32,824 nucleotides of DNA from Lapidilactobacillus bayanensis (GCF_003946695.1 NZ_RHOX01000023.1:1-32824), one strand, 5' to 3'. Positions 8,257 through 18,349 are shown, counted from the stretch's first letter. Notes: a model not told the origin generated them from the letters alone. Numbers and translations are program-made.

Positions 8257-8988
8257 ATGAAAAACATTTGGCAACGGCTTAAGCAAGTGCTACTGCAACA
8301 GCCGCTCAAATATGGCAGCATTTTAGTCGTAATTTTAGGATTAATTGTTTTTGGGATCATTCAGCAAGTACAAGACGCTAAGCCAGAAGCAGATCTAGCA
8401 CAGTTGACGGCAGCAACAAATTCTCAAGATCAGGGACAGTCTGCTGCCACGTCGGCTCAATCAACATCAGTTGCTGAGCGTAATGCTCAGCAACCGTCGA
8501 CAGAAAGTTCGACAACGCCTACCAAAATTTATGTGGAAATTAAGGGCGAAGTGGCGCGGCCTGATGTTTATCAAGTAGCGGCGACTGCACGAATAAACGA
8601 TCTTGTTAAGCTAGCTGGCGGGTTGACAGCTGCTGCTGATAATCGTCAGCTTAATTTAGCCCAGCCATTGCAAGATGGGCTCAGCATTTATGTGCCTAAA
8701 AAAGGAGAAGAGGCATTAGTGCAAGACCAAGCCGGTGCACCAGCTACCTCTGCTACCACAGCAAGTGTAACGGTGACTGGTGAGACTGGTGTGCCCAATA
8801 AAGTTAACCTTAATCAAGCCGACGTAACGCAACTTCAACAAGTTAGTGGTATTGGTCCGAAAAAAGCCGCTGATATTATTGCATATCGGGAAACTGAAGG
8901 ACCTTTCAAAAGTGTTGACGATTTAACAAAGGTCAGTGGAATTGGTGATAAAACTTTAGCTAAAATTCGTGAACAACTGTGTATTTAA
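8257..8988 (+). CDS. comEA: Competence DNA-binding protein ComEA
   Basis: The surface receptor that binds double-stranded DNA for uptake. A short basic N terminus and a membrane anchor (about residues 18-37) are followed by a Ser/Thr/Gln/Ala-rich linker, an SLBB domain (about 85-150) and a C-terminal double helix-hairpin-helix DNA-binding domain with VSGIGPKKA and VSGIGDKTL. ATG 8257 has GAGGTG 6 nt upstream; a GTG at 8248 falls inside that site. 243 residues. It is followed by comEC after a single base. Confidence 0.94.
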   Translation: MKNIWQRLKQVLLQQPLKYGSILVVILGLIVFGIIQQVQDAKPEADLAQLTAATNSQDQGQSAATSAQSTSVAERNAQQPSTESSTTPTKIYVEIKGEVARPDVYQVAATARINDLVKLAGGLTAAADNRQLNLAQPLQDGLSIYVPKKGEEALVQDQAGAPATSATTASVTVTGETGVPNKVNLNQADVTQLQQVSGIGPKKAADIIAYRETEGPFKSVDDLTKVSGIGDKTLAKIREQLCI

Positions 8989-8989
8989 G

Positions 8990-11263
8990 ATGACGATTGG
9001 TTACGATCAAACATATTCTGGTAAGTTGCTTTTAGCTGGACTCGCCGTTTTAGTTGTTTTAGGAATTTTTTGGCAACCGCAGTATTGGTGGACAGGTGTG
9101 CTTGCTGCTGTTTTTTTACTATGGCGACTCTATTGTGTTCGTTCAATCCGGTTAGGTCTACTCACGCTGCTACTAACACTCGCCTTTACTGGACATCAAT
9201 TATGGCTGAATCACCAGCAACAATTCTTGAAGAATTGTGAGTCGGTACAATTAAACGCTGATGGCTATAAGGTCAATGGCGATTTATTAACAGGAGTTGG
9301 TCAAGCTGGGAGACAAAAAATATTTGTGATGGTCAAAATCACATCGGAGGTTCAACAACAGTTCTTATTAAAGAACGATCAAAGGCTACAGTTAACTCTT
9401 AAAGATCCGACTGTGACGACAATTACACCAGCAACCAATTGGTCTGAATTTGACTTTAAGCAGTGGGCTGCTCATCGCCAAGTTCAACAACAAGTGACCG
9501 CAGAAATTGCGCAAGTAGCACAGGTCAAACCTAAACACCTTAGTGAAGTCGTGAGTCAGTTGCGTAAAAAGTTTTTGAACACGTTAACTAATCGACCTAA
9601 ATATTGTGCTTTTCATTTACGGGCATTAATTGCCGGTTATAGTGAGCAAGCCGATCTTGAAATTAGGGAATTGTTGAGTACTTTGGGTATTATTCATTTG
9701 TTTGCCATTTCTGGGTTACATGTGGATTTATTAATTCGCAGTTGGCGATGGCTGGGTGCGCGCTTCTTGATTCCAGATGAAGTAACCCGCTTATTTTTGT
9801 TGCTAATATTACCAGTCTATGCACTTTTTGTTGGTGGTCAAATTGGCATTTTGCGGGCTGTTTTTTCATATTTCTTGCGCGAAATTTTACGTTGGCGCAA
9901 AGTTAGAATGGCAACTTTAGATCAACTCACAATTGTGTTGTTACTTTGTTTGTGGTGCCAACCAACAGCTCTGTTAGAACTTGGTCCGCAATTAAGCTTC
10001 TTACTTTCATTTGCGCTGCGCGTATTTCCGCGTACACTGCAACCTTGGCAACTGCAATTACGCTTAGGGTATTTAAGCATGTTGTTAATTTTGTTTTGGA
10101 CGGCAACGTTTAACGTCATCGCATTATTAATGGGTGGCTTGTTCGCCCCACTATTTAGCGTTTTGATTTTACCAGCAACTTTGATGACATTGGTATTTCC
10201 GGCGACATGTGCTGGAATTGAGCCGATTTGGCAAGGACTCTACGAGCTGCTAAATCAGTTGGCCACACTTTTACCACTACAAATGACGGTTGGTCAGTTG
10301 CCGGTTTTCTTAGTGTTGGGTTTAATCGGTGCAGCATTAATAAGTTTTGAATTACCCAATATCCGTTTCAAAAAATGGGTGCAACTGGTTTTGCCATTGA
10401 TGCTTGTTGGGGGTTATTATCGAATTGGCTTGCGCGATCAGGTTACCATGATTGATGTTGGTCAAGGTGATAGTCTTTTGATTCAGACAGCATTTCCTAA
10501 ACGAACTTTATTAATCGATACTGGTGGTCAACTAATGTTTGGTTCGGACAAATGGCGCCAGCGTGTTAAAAATTCGCGGGTGGAGCGGATCACGATTCCT
10601 TATTTGTGTAGTCAAGGTATAAGTCACCTAGATTATGTTTTGGTAACTCATCAAGATGCAGATCATTTAGGTGATTTAGCAGTGTTATTAAAGAAGTTTC
10701 CAGTGAACAATATTATTTTTACACAAGGAATGGCGCAAAATCTCAATTTCAGACAGCAATTAAAAAATGCACCGCGCTCACTTCGTTATCTGCCGAGACT
10801 AGCAGGACAACAATTGACTGATCAGCGTTTACAGGGACAATTTGTGGCGCCGCAACAGGCCGGCTTAGGAGATAATGAAGATTCACTGACACTGTTATTG
10901 AAACTGGGCAATCGCAATTGGTTGTTTACTGGCGATTTAGATCGTGCGGGAGAATTAACCATTTTAAAAAAATATCCTGATCTAACGATAGATTATTTAA
11001 AAGTCGGGCATCATGGCAGCAAAACTTCCAGTGATCCAGAATTTGTTGCCCGAATCAAGCCACGATTGGCGCTGATTTCCTCTGGGCGTCATAACCGCTA
11101 TCATCATCCTAATCAGGAGACTTTAGCGACCTTTGCCGAGTTAGGAGTGCCGTATTTAAACACAGCACATTATGGTATGATTGAATGGTATTTTAGGCCG
11201 TTAACGAAACAAATGAAAATTCGAACAAAATTAGTTGGGAATGAACAAATCAGTGGTCAATAA
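8990..11263 (+). CDS. comEC: DNA internalisation channel protein ComEC/Rec2
   Basis: Forms the transmembrane channel for single-stranded DNA in transformation. Visible in order: N-terminal hydrophobic segments, a soluble OB-like region (about 65-160), the Competence domain with HLFAISGLHVDLL and many transmembrane helices (about 225-470), and a C-terminal metallo-beta-lactamase domain (from about 485) with IDVGQGDS, THQDADH, FTGDLD and VGHHGSKTS. Ligand motifs look intact and the frame is uninterrupted. ATG 8990, one base after the comEA stop, is chosen although no ribosome binding site is evident; translation is probably coupled. An in-frame GTG at 8969 is the alternative. The 3' end overlaps holA. 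Confidence 0.93.
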   Translation: MTIGYDQTYSGKLLLAGLAVLVVLGIFWQPQYWWTGVLAAVFLLWRLYCVRSIRLGLLTLLLTLAFTGHQLWLNHQQQFLKNCESVQLNADGYKVNGDLLTGVGQAGRQKIFVMVKITSEVQQQFLLKNDQRLQLTLKDPTVTTITPATNWSEFDFKQWAAHRQVQQQVTAEIAQVAQVKPKHLSEVVSQLRKKFLNTLTNRPKYCAFHLRALIAGYSEQADLEIRELLSTLGIIHLFAISGLHVDLLIRSWRWLGARFLIPDEVTRLFLLLILPVYALFVGGQIGILRAVFSYFLREILRWRKVRMATLDQLTIVLLLCLWCQPTALLELGPQLSFLLSFALRVFPRTLQPWQLQLRLGYLSMLLILFWTATFNVIALLMGGLFAPLFSVLILPATLMTLVFPATCAGIEPIWQGLYELLNQLATLLPLQMTVGQLPVFLVLGLIGAALISFELPNIRFKKWVQLVLPLMLVGGYYRIGLRDQVTMIDVGQGDSLLIQTAFPKRTLLIDTGGQLMFGSDKWRQRVKNSRVERITIPYLCSQGISHLDYVLVTHQDADHLGDLAVLLKKFPVNNIIFTQGMAQNLNFRQQLKNAPRSLRYLPRLAGQQLTDQRLQGQFVAPQQAGLGDNEDSLTLLLKLGNRNWLFTGDLDRAGELTILKKYPDLTIDYLKVGHHGSKTSSDPEFVARIKPRLALISSGRHNRYHHPNQETLATFAELGVPYLNTAHYGMIEWYFRPLTKQMKIRTKLVGNEQISGQ

Positions 11264-12317
11264 AAAAGCCAAACGTATTTCTGTGACACAATTAAAAAAG
11301 CTGTCTTTAACTGATTTGCCGTCAGTTATTTTGGTCTTGGGTCAAGAGCAAGCATTACTGGATCAAGCTAAAACATATTTCGAACATTTACTGATACCAG
11401 AAGAACAAGAGATGAATTATGGTCGCTATGATTTGACCGAGGATAGTCTTGGGGCTGCTTTAGACGATGCGGCATCAATTCCGTTTTTTGGTGACTGGCG
11501 GATTGTGATGTTGACGCAGCCGACGTTTCTGAGTGGGGAAGCTCGTAAGAATAAAGTCGATCATGAGTTTGACGCCTTGATCGATTATTTGACGCATCCT
11601 CAACCAAGCACTAAGTTGATCTTTTGGGCCAATTATGAAAAGTTAGATGAGCGCAAGAAAGTAACCAAAGCAGTCGAAAACAATGCCCTGATTGTTGATG
11701 CTAGTAAATTACAAGGGTATCAATTGACGAGTGCCTTGAAACAACTTTGCCAAGAAGAAAAAATTCAAATTGAAACATCTGCTTTGGAATTGTTGCAGCA
11801 TCGCGTTGATGAGCAATATTCGTTAGCAGCCAAGCAGTTGCAGCAACTGGCCCTGTTTGTTGGCTCTGGACGAACGATTACAGTAGCTGATGTTGATCAA
11901 GTGGTTGATCAAGTTATTGATGACGACGTTTTTAGTCTAGTAGCTAACACGTTAAACCGCCAGCAAAAGTCTGCTTTAGAAATATACCAGCAATTACTAA
12001 TCAATGGTAATGAACCAATTCAATTATTGTCGCTAATTACGTCACAAATTCGGTTATTGTTGCAAACTAAAATTTTACGACAAGCCGGTTTCTCGCAAGG
12101 GGACATCGCTGGACAGTTAAAAGTTCATCCGTATCGCGTTAAATTAGCGCTGCAACAAGAACGTCAATTTGGGCTACAACAATTAAAGAGAATGTCATTA
12201 GAGTTAGTGGATTTAGATTATCAAATTAAGTCTGGACGAGCTAATAAAGAGCAGGCCTTACAATTATTGATCATCAAATTTTCTAGTCGAGCTGAACAAG
12301 CTACCTTTACAGGCTAG
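11241..12317 (+). CDS. holA: DNA polymerase III subunit delta
   Basis: The clamp-loader subunit that opens the beta sliding clamp. 358 residues with the HolA arrangement: a Walker A-less AAA+-like N-terminal domain beginning with a VILVLGQEQALLDQA segment, a central domain with IFWANYEKLDERKK, and a C-terminal collar with the L-x-S-L-I-T-S-Q-I-R-L-L pattern. The ATG at 11241 overlaps comEC by 23 nt; a GTG at 11253 is possible since neither has a strong ribosome binding site. comEC-holA-rpsT is a conserved order in Firmicutes. Confidence 0.92.
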   Translation: MNKSVVNKKAKRISVTQLKKLSLTDLPSVILVLGQEQALLDQAKTYFEHLLIPEEQEMNYGRYDLTEDSLGAALDDAASIPFFGDWRIVMLTQPTFLSGEARKNKVDHEFDALIDYLTHPQPSTKLIFWANYEKLDERKKVTKAVENNALIVDASKLQGYQLTSALKQLCQEEKIQIETSALELLQHRVDEQYSLAAKQLQQLALFVGSGRTITVADVDQVVDQVIDDDVFSLVANTLNRQQKSALEIYQQLLINGNEPIQLLSLITSQIRLLLQTKILRQAGFSQGDIAGQLKVHPYRVKLALQQERQFGLQQLKRMSLELVDLDYQIKSGRANKEQALQLLIIKFSSRAEQATFTG

Positions 12318-12439
12318 CTTTAGTGAAGGTGTTGCGAGTTTAAAACGGCAAATCTGACTAATTTTTTTGACCAAGCGCATTTTGAAATGCAAAATTATTA
12401 TTTTTTTGTCACCGAAAAGACTCTTTTTAATAAAGTTAC

Positions 12440-12467
12440 TTGCATATCTAGCGTAGTTTGATATAAT
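12440..12467 (+). promoter_or_regulatory. rpsT promoter
   Basis: TTGCAT at 12440-12445 and a perfect TATAAT at 12462-12467 are separated by 16 nt, about 45 nt before the rpsT start. Confidence 0.7.
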
Positions 12468-12511
12468 ATTTAACGTTGAGTTTGAATTAGTCTACGCTGG
12501 AGGTGACCTTA

Positions 12512-12769
12512 ATGCCACAAATCAAATCTGCAATCAAACGTGTAAAAACAAACGAAAAAGCTCGTTTAGCAAATGCTAGCCAAAAAGCAAACATGCGCAC
12601 AACAGTTAAGAAGTTCGAAACTGCTAATGCTGCTAAAACTGAAAATGCTGACGCTTTGTACAAGGATGCTATTCGTTCAGTCGATATGGCCGCTTCCAAA
12701 GGCTTAATCAAAGCTAATAAAGCTGCTCGTGACAAATCACGTTTGACAAAATTAAACAATGCTAACTAA
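12512..12769 (+). CDS. rpsT: 30S ribosomal protein S20
   Basis: A primary 16S rRNA binding protein of the 30S body. 85 residues, very rich in Lys and Ala, with the characteristic start [24 protein letters not shown] 12512 is preceded by a strong GGAGGTGA at 12499-12506. A monocistronic unit with its own promoter and a perfect terminator. Confidence 0.97.
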   Translation: MPQIKSAIKRVKTNEKARLANASQKANMRTTVKKFETANAAKTENADALYKDAIRSVDMAASKGLIKANKAARDKSRLTKLNNAN

Positions 12770-12773
12770 GAAT

Positions 12774-12798
12774 GATTCGGGAGACCGAATCTTTTTTT
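12774..12798 (+). terminator. Intrinsic terminator after rpsT
   Basis: A perfect 7-bp stem (12774-12780 with 12785-12791), GAGA tetraloop and seven T. Confidence 0.92.
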
Positions 12799-12802
12799 AT
12801 AC

Positions 12803-12911
12803 TTGCTTTTTTTGCGAAATTTCGCTAAAGTAATGATGTTCACCAATTACTTAGTTTTGCGACCCACCGACGCTTTACTAAGTTCTTGGAATAAAAAAAT
12901 GAGGTGGAAAC
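12803..12911 (+). promoter_or_regulatory. rpsO promoter region and structured 5' leader
   Basis: A weak TTGCTT (12803-12808)-17-TAAAGT promoter is followed by a leader with a hairpin. Outer stem 12849-12855 pairs perfectly with 12877-12883, a symmetrical TTT/TTT internal loop separates it from GCG/CGC (12859-12861/12871-12873), and the apical loop is 9 nt. S15 is known to bind and repress its own leader in several bacteria, so this hairpin is a candidate S15 binding structure; that role is inference. Confidence 0.5.
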
Positions 12912-13181
12912 ATGGCTATTTCTCAAACAGAGAAGAACGAAATCATCAAAAAGTACGCTCGCCACGAAGGCGATACTGGTTCTCCAGAAGTACAAATCGC
13001 AGTATTAACTGCTGATATTAATGCATTGAACGATCATTTGAAGTCACATAAGAAGGATCATCATTCATATGTTGGCCTTTTGAAGAAGATTGGTCATCGT
13101 CGTAATTTATTAGCATATTTACGTGAAAATGATGTTGTTCGCTATCGTGAACTAATCAAGAGCTTAGGCTTGCGTCGTTAA
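12912..13181 (+). CDS. rpsO: 30S ribosomal protein S15
   Basis: A primary 16S rRNA binding protein that forms an intersubunit bridge. 89 residues, family-standard length, with the conserved [24 protein letters not shown] and RRNLLAYL segments. The ribosome binding site GAGGTGG lies 4 nt before the ATG. It precedes pnp, a conserved neighbourhood (rpsO-pnp). Confidence 0.97.
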   Translation: MAISQTEKNEIIKKYARHEGDTGSPEVQIAVLTADINALNDHLKSHKKDHHSYVGLLKKIGHRRNLLAYLRENDVVRYRELIKSLGLRR

Positions 13182-13189
13182 GCTCATCC

Positions 13190-13218
13190 AAGCGAGGTCA
13201 TATCGATCTCGCTTTCTT
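13190..13218 (+). terminator. Hairpin after rpsO (weak terminator or processing site)
   Basis: A 10-bp stem (13190-13199 with 13205-13214, one G-U) has only a short, interrupted T tract. Partial readthrough into pnp is likely, and in other bacteria a stem at this place is a processing site. Confidence 0.55.
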
Positions 13219-13259
13219 TATACATAGAATTACAAATCCAAGTAAAGGAAGAACAACAG

Positions 13260-15371
13260 ATGGTACAAACGAAACATGTTTTTAAGCTTGAATGGGCGGG
13301 TAAACCGCTGCAAGTTGAAATTGGTCAAGTGGCTAAGCAAGCCAACGGTGCCGTTTTAGTGCGTTATGGCGAAACGGTGGTTTTGAGTGCAGTTGTGGGC
13401 AAGCCTGCTAAAGCAAATCAGGATTTTTTCCCGCTAACAATTAATTATGATGAGAAGATGTTTGCTGCTGGTAAAATTCCCGGTGGATTCAACAAGCGTG
13501 AAGGTAAACCGAGTACGCATGCAACGCTAACGGCGCGTTTAATTGATCGACCGATTCGGCCATTGTTCCCTGAAGGCTTTGTTGATGATGTGCAAGTTAC
13601 TAATATTGTTTTTAGCGCTGACCCCGAAGCAGGTCCAGAGTTAATGGCGATGTTAGGGTCATCATTGGCTTTGGGAATTTCTGATATTCCTTTTGACGGT
13701 CCGGTTGCTGGGGTTAAGGTTGCTCGAGTTAACGGTGAATTACAATTAAATTCCCACTCTGACGTCTTACCAGAATCAGATTTGGATTTAACCGTGGCTG
13801 GTACTGAAGCGGCCATGAACATGGTTGAAGCCGGGGGTAATGAGATTCCCGAAGCTGAAATTCTAGCCGCTTTACAATTTGGCTTTGAAAAAGTTCAAGA
13901 ATTATGTCGTTTCGAAAAACAAATTATCGCTGAAGTTGGTCAGGAAAAGATTGATTTCGTAGCGCCTAGTGCACCTGAAGATTTAGTTGCTGAGATTCAA
14001 GACAACTATTACTCGGCCATGCGTGAAGCTATTACCACTGAAGATAAGTTACAACGCGATGATAATATTGAAGCCGTCAAAAACCTGGCTCATGATCATT
14101 ACGCGGCATTGAGTGGTGCTGAAGATGATCCAGCCTTTCTCAATCAGGTTGATGACTTAATGACTGGACTAGAACGTCAAGTTTTGCGGGAGCTCATTAT
14201 TAAAGATAAGGTTCGTCCTGATGGCCGCCAATTAGATGAGGTACGCCAATTAAGCGCAGAAGTGGGCTTCTTACCGCGTGCGCACGGTTCGGGTCTATTT
14301 ACCCGTGGACAGACGCAAGTGCTCTCTGCGTTGACGCTAGCGCCTGTAGCAGAGGCTCAAGTGATTGATGGGCTGACACCCGAGTATCACAAGACTTTTG
14401 TCCATCATTATAATTTCCCCCAATTCTCCGTTGGCGAGACTGGTCGTTATGGTGCGCCCGGTCGTCGGGAAATTGGTCATGGTGCATTGGGTGAGCGAGC
14501 TTTGACACCTGTCATTCCGAGTACAGAAGATTTCCCTTATGCCATTCGTTTAGTTGCCAATGTTCTAGAATCCAATGGTTCTTCTTCACAAGCTAGTATT
14601 TGTGCTGGCACTCTCGCATTAATGGATGGTGGCGTACCAATTAAAGCGCCTGTGGCAGGGATTGCAATGGGCTTGGTCAAAGAAGGTAGCGACTATACAA
14701 TCTTGACAGATATTCAGGGCATTGAAGATCATCTGGGTGATATGGATTTCAAAGTTGCTGGAACAAGTGCCGGAATTACTGCGTTGCAGATGGATATTAA
14801 GGCCACTGGTGTGACTGAAACGATTCTAGCTGAAGCATTAGCTCAAGCCAAGCAAGCACGGTTACAAATTCTTGATGTGATTAAGGCAACGTTAGCAACA
14901 CCACGCCAGTCATTAAGTAAATATGCACCTAAGATCGTACAAATGATGATCGATCCAGCCAAGATCAAAGACGTAATTGGTCGCGGCGGCGAGACGATTA
15001 ACGAGATTATTGACAAAACTGGTGTTAAAATCGATATAGAGCAAACTGGTGCAGTTGCAATTAGTTCTGATGATGAAGAAGCTATTGAAGCGGCTAAACA
15101 AATTATTAGTGATTTAACGCGGGAAATTAAAGTCGGCGAAGTTTACATGGGAACCGTTAATCGAATTGAACCATTTGGTGCTTTCGTTGAACTGGCCAAG
15201 GGTAAAAATGCCTTAGTCCATATTTCACAACTGACTGCTGGTCACTTAGATAAGGTTGAGAGTGCGGTTAAGTTAGGCGACCAATTATTAGTTAAGGTTG
15301 TCAGCATTGATGGTAAAGGTAGAATCAATGCCTCGCGTAAAGCATTACTTGCAGATGATGATCAAAAATAG
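13260..15371 (+). CDS. pnp: Polyribonucleotide nucleotidyltransferase (PNPase)
   Basis: A phosphorolytic 3'-to-5' exoribonuclease, a main mRNA decay enzyme and degradosome member. 703 residues: first RNase PH domain (about 12-140), all-alpha linker (about 150-230), second catalytic RNase PH domain (about 310-540) with [21 protein letters not shown] and the acidic EDHLGDMDF cluster, KH domain (about 555-615) with the GRGG loop, and a C-terminal S1 domain (about 622-695). The AAGGAAG ribosome binding site precedes ATG 13260. All expected motifs are present. Confidence 0.97.
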   Translation: MVQTKHVFKLEWAGKPLQVEIGQVAKQANGAVLVRYGETVVLSAVVGKPAKANQDFFPLTINYDEKMFAAGKIPGGFNKREGKPSTHATLTARLIDRPIRPLFPEGFVDDVQVTNIVFSADPEAGPELMAMLGSSLALGISDIPFDGPVAGVKVARVNGELQLNSHSDVLPESDLDLTVAGTEAAMNMVEAGGNEIPEAEILAALQFGFEKVQELCRFEKQIIAEVGQEKIDFVAPSAPEDLVAEIQDNYYSAMREAITTEDKLQRDDNIEAVKNLAHDHYAALSGAEDDPAFLNQVDDLMTGLERQVLRELIIKDKVRPDGRQLDEVRQLSAEVGFLPRAHGSGLFTRGQTQVLSALTLAPVAEAQVIDGLTPEYHKTFVHHYNFPQFSVGETGRYGAPGRREIGHGALGERALTPVIPSTEDFPYAIRLVANVLESNGSSSQASICAGTLALMDGGVPIKAPVAGIAMGLVKEGSDYTILTDIQGIEDHLGDMDFKVAGTSAGITALQMDIKATGVTETILAEALAQAKQARLQILDVIKATLATPRQSLSKYAPKIVQMMIDPAKIKDVIGRGGETINEIIDKTGVKIDIEQTGAVAISSDDEEAIEAAKQIISDLTREIKVGEVYMGTVNRIEPFGAFVELAKGKNALVHISQLTAGHLDKVESAVKLGDQLLVKVVSIDGKGRINASRKALLADDDQK

Positions 15372-15381
15372 TTTGGCGGTG

Positions 15382-15422
15382 TGGAATTTTACGATAGCAT
15401 CACAAGTGAAATTCCATATTTT
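15382..15422 (+). terminator. Intrinsic terminator after pnp
   Basis: An 11-bp stem (15382-15392 with 15406-15416, one G-U) with a 13-nt loop is followed by TATTTTT. Confidence 0.65.
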
Positions 15423-15456
15423 TGCCTAAACACTGAAAAATATACAAGGAGTAAAT

Positions 15457-17136
15457 ATGTTACAAAATTTGAAGATTATCCCATTGGGCGGCGTTCGCGA
15501 AAATGGGAAAAATATGTATGCCGTTGAAATTGAAGATGAAATTTATATTCTTGATTGCGGTTTAATGTATCCAGAAAACGAATTGTTAGGAATTGACGTT
15601 GTTATTCCTGACTTCACTTATTTAAAAGAGAATATTGATAAGATTGTCGGTATCTTCTTAACTCACGGTCACGCCGATGCAATCGGTGCATTACCTTATT
15701 TCTTAGCTGAAAATCAGGTGCCAGTCTTTGGCTCCGAATTAACGATTGCTTTAGCTAAAATTACGGTTGCTAATGAGAAGAAGTTACGGCATTTTGATGA
15801 TTTTCACGTGATCGATGAAAAAACAGCAATTGATTTCAAAAATGCGACGGTGTCATTTTTCAAAACGACCCATTCAATTCCTGGTTCATTAGGCGTTGAT
15901 TTAAAAACAAGTGCCGGTCATGTTGTTTATACAGGTGACTTTAAGTTTGATCAAGTGGCAACACCTGAATATCAAACAGATTTTGGTCGTTTAGCCGATA
16001 TTGGTCGCGATCATGTGATGGTCCTGCTTAGTGATTCTTCTAATGCGGAATCACCATACGAAACCAGTAGTGAGCGCGATATTTCTAGTTATATTCTGGA
16101 AACATTTAAATATCACGAAGGTCGCATTATCGTGGCGTCTGTCGCCAGCAATATTGTTCGCATCCAACAAATCTTAAATGCAGCCGCGCAAACGGACCGC
16201 CGGGTTGTTTTAACTGGTCGGGATTTAGAAAAGATTGTTAAGACAGCAATGAAGTTGAATTACTTAACCTTACCTGCTCCCAATCTTTTGGCCACAACCA
16301 AGGAATTACGAGAACTACCACCAGAAAAGACAGTTGTTCTAGAGACTGGTAAAATGGGCGAACCAATTAAATCATTAAGCAAAATGGCGACTAATCGGCA
16401 TCGTTTATTACACATCAAAGAGGGCGATTTGGTCTTCATTACCACCACACCTTCTCATGCTATGGAAACTAATGTCGCTAAGATGCGTGATATGGTTTAT
16501 CGTGCAGGTGGTACAGTCAAAGCGATTAGTGATGACTTACATTCATCAGGTCACGCTAACAAATCTAACTTGCAATTAATGTTGAACTTATTGCATCCAG
16601 ACTATTTAATGCCAATTCAAGGCGAGTATCGTTTACTTGATGCTCATGCGCATATTGCCGAAGAAACTGGCATGCCAGCCGCTCATATCTTTTTGACTAA
16701 GATGGGCGATGTTGTTAAGTTTAATAAAGGCGAGTTTCATTTAGGTGCTGCTGTTAACGCCGGTGACACGATGATTGACGGTAGTGGTGTTGGCGACATT
16801 GGCAATATTGTGCTTCGTGATCGGCGTTTATTAGCCGATGATGGTATCTTCATCGCAGTCGTTACAATCGATCGGCGCAAGAAGAAAATTGTAGCTAAGC
16901 CTAAATTAACGTCACGAGGTTTTGTGTATGTTAAAGCAAATCGCAACTTAATGGCAGAAAGCTCTGACATCGTGGTTAAAGCGATTGAGAACAATTTGGC
17001 TAACAAAGAATTTGACTGGAACGATTTGAAACAAGATGTTCGCGAAGACTTGAGTAAATATTTGTTCGAGCAAACCAAACGTCATCCGGTGATTTTACCA
17101 GTGATCATGGAAGTTAACCAAAATCGCCATCGTTAA
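15457..17136 (+). CDS. rnjB: Ribonuclease J, J2-like
   Basis: A beta-CASP metallo-beta-lactamase ribonuclease (5'-exo/endonuclease in RNA turnover), 559 residues. Domain order: MBL part 1, beta-CASP insert (about 215-350), MBL part 2, C-terminal domain. The canonical HxHxDH is H70-G-H72-A-D74-A75 here: the last His is Ala. The motif usually read HGEYR has Gln388 instead of His. Other ligands such as His139 and Asp161 are present. Such losses are typical of RNase J2, a weakly active partner of J1, so rnjB is preferred over rnjA. It sits directly after pnp. Confidence 0.9.
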   Translation: MLQNLKIIPLGGVRENGKNMYAVEIEDEIYILDCGLMYPENELLGIDVVIPDFTYLKENIDKIVGIFLTHGHADAIGALPYFLAENQVPVFGSELTIALAKITVANEKKLRHFDDFHVIDEKTAIDFKNATVSFFKTTHSIPGSLGVDLKTSAGHVVYTGDFKFDQVATPEYQTDFGRLADIGRDHVMVLLSDSSNAESPYETSSERDISSYILETFKYHEGRIIVASVASNIVRIQQILNAAAQTDRRVVLTGRDLEKIVKTAMKLNYLTLPAPNLLATTKELRELPPEKTVVLETGKMGEPIKSLSKMATNRHRLLHIKEGDLVFITTTPSHAMETNVAKMRDMVYRAGGTVKAISDDLHSSGHANKSNLQLMLNLLHPDYLMPIQGEYRLLDAHAHIAEETGMPAAHIFLTKMGDVVKFNKGEFHLGAAVNAGDTMIDGSGVGDIGNIVLRDRRLLADDGIFIAVVTIDRRKKKIVAKPKLTSRGFVYVKANRNLMAESSDIVVKAIENNLANKEFDWNDLKQDVREDLSKYLFEQTKRHPVILPVIMEVNQNRHR

Positions 17137-17294
17137 GAAATTTAGAAATAAGTGAAGTGGGGGCAAAAGTTAACTTGAGTTCAATGGTTAACCTAGTTGT
17201 TCTATTGACCAGCCTTTTGGTCGAACAGAGGCGGCGTCATTAAGGTATTTGGACCTGAATTTTTGTTCTGCAACAACATAAATAGCACGAATAT

Positions 17295-17333
17295 AAGGAA
17301 CTGGGATTTTTATTCCGCTTCCTTTATTTTTTT
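17295..17333 (+). terminator. Intrinsic terminator after rnjB
   Basis: A 12-bp stem (17295-17306 with 17313-17324, one mismatch and two G-U) is followed by a T-rich tract. The preceding 17137-17294 holds no gene; it contains a second hairpin near 17199-17228 (TGTTC..GACCA paired with TGGTC..GAACA) of unknown role. Confidence 0.6.
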
Positions 17334-17351
17334 ATCGTTGGGGGTGTAGTA

Positions 17352-18287
17352 GTGAGTCAATATCCGGAATCGATTGCTAACTTAGTTGGTTTAGCAAAAG
17401 AGGCGGAACAGCAAAAAAACGTCGCGCAAGCTAAAAAATATTTTCAACGTGCTTTGGAATTGGCCCAGCCTTTTAAGTTGGTGCAAACTTATTTTGACTT
17501 TTTGCAGCGGCAGCAAGATTTTAGTGAAGCACGGCAATTGTTGGCGGATTTTGAGCAGACGTTCTTGACCAATGGTGAATTAATTGCTTATTGGCAAAAA
17601 TTATTTGCGGTTCAGGATTATTTAGTATTTGACCAAAGCCGCCAGCGGTTGTCACGGCAGCATGCTCAATTCTCGACGGCTGAAGAAAAAGTATGGACTG
17701 ACTTGCAACAAAAACTAGCGACAGTTCAGGTTGCACCAACCAAATTGGCCCAACTGACCGCTAATTTATTACAAGCCGCGACAACAACCACTGGTCAAAA
17801 TGTGGCCGTGGTTTTAGCACAATTGCAATTATTACCACCGGTTGCTTTCGTTCAAGCGGCTCGCCCGACGCTAATGAGCCCAACCTTAAATCCAGAAGTG
17901 CGCGTTAAATTAATTAATGAGATTAGCATGTTATCAGCTGATTATGCGTTAACGTTGAATTGGCGTGGCGCGCTGCGTACTATAAATTCTAGCGACTTAA
18001 CAGCGATGCAAGAGACACCAGCGTTGGCCGAATTTTCAGCAGAATTAGCGCAATATCAAGTTGAACAACGGCAAGATGAAGTCGCACAACAATTTTCTTT
18101 GAGTAATTTATTGACCTATATTTTACTAACTTATCCTTTTTGTGAAGAAGAATTACAACCACACGATATTTGGCGGCAGTTTTTAATTACTGGGCAGATT
18201 CCAACCGGGGCTGATGCGGCTGAGATCGCCCAACTGACTTATTGGCAGCAACAAGAATTGAAATTGCTCAATAATTTAAATTCTTAA
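17352..18287 (+). CDS. TPR-like helical repeat protein, function unknown
   Basis: 311 residues, predicted almost entirely helical and rich in Gln, Ala and Leu. The first 80 residues show tetratricopeptide-like spacing (AKKYFQRALELAQ and the paired helices around it), suggesting a scaffold; there is no signal peptide, membrane helix or catalytic motif. The GTG start follows GGGGTG with short spacing. Homologues of this kind commonly lie between the RNase J gene and tuf in lactobacilli, but the role is not known. Confidence 0.75.
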   Translation: MSQYPESIANLVGLAKEAEQQKNVAQAKKYFQRALELAQPFKLVQTYFDFLQRQQDFSEARQLLADFEQTFLTNGELIAYWQKLFAVQDYLVFDQSRQRLSRQHAQFSTAEEKVWTDLQQKLATVQVAPTKLAQLTANLLQAATTTTGQNVAVVLAQLQLLPPVAFVQAARPTLMSPTLNPEVRVKLINEISMLSADYALTLNWRGALRTINSSDLTAMQETPALAEFSAELAQYQVEQRQDEVAQQFSLSNLLTYILLTYPFCEEELQPHDIWRQFLITGQIPTGADAAEIAQLTYWQQQELKLLNNLNS

Positions 18288-18349
18288 TGATTTTGCGTAG
18301 GTTATTCTAGAAATTTCTCAACATTTTTTGAATTCTTGGACTAAAGGTG

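Noticed and set aside
12377-12407. Hairpin GCATTT/AAATGC after holA as its terminator
   Set aside because: The stem is short and A-T rich, and the T run begins about 8 nt later, too far for a standard intrinsic terminator.
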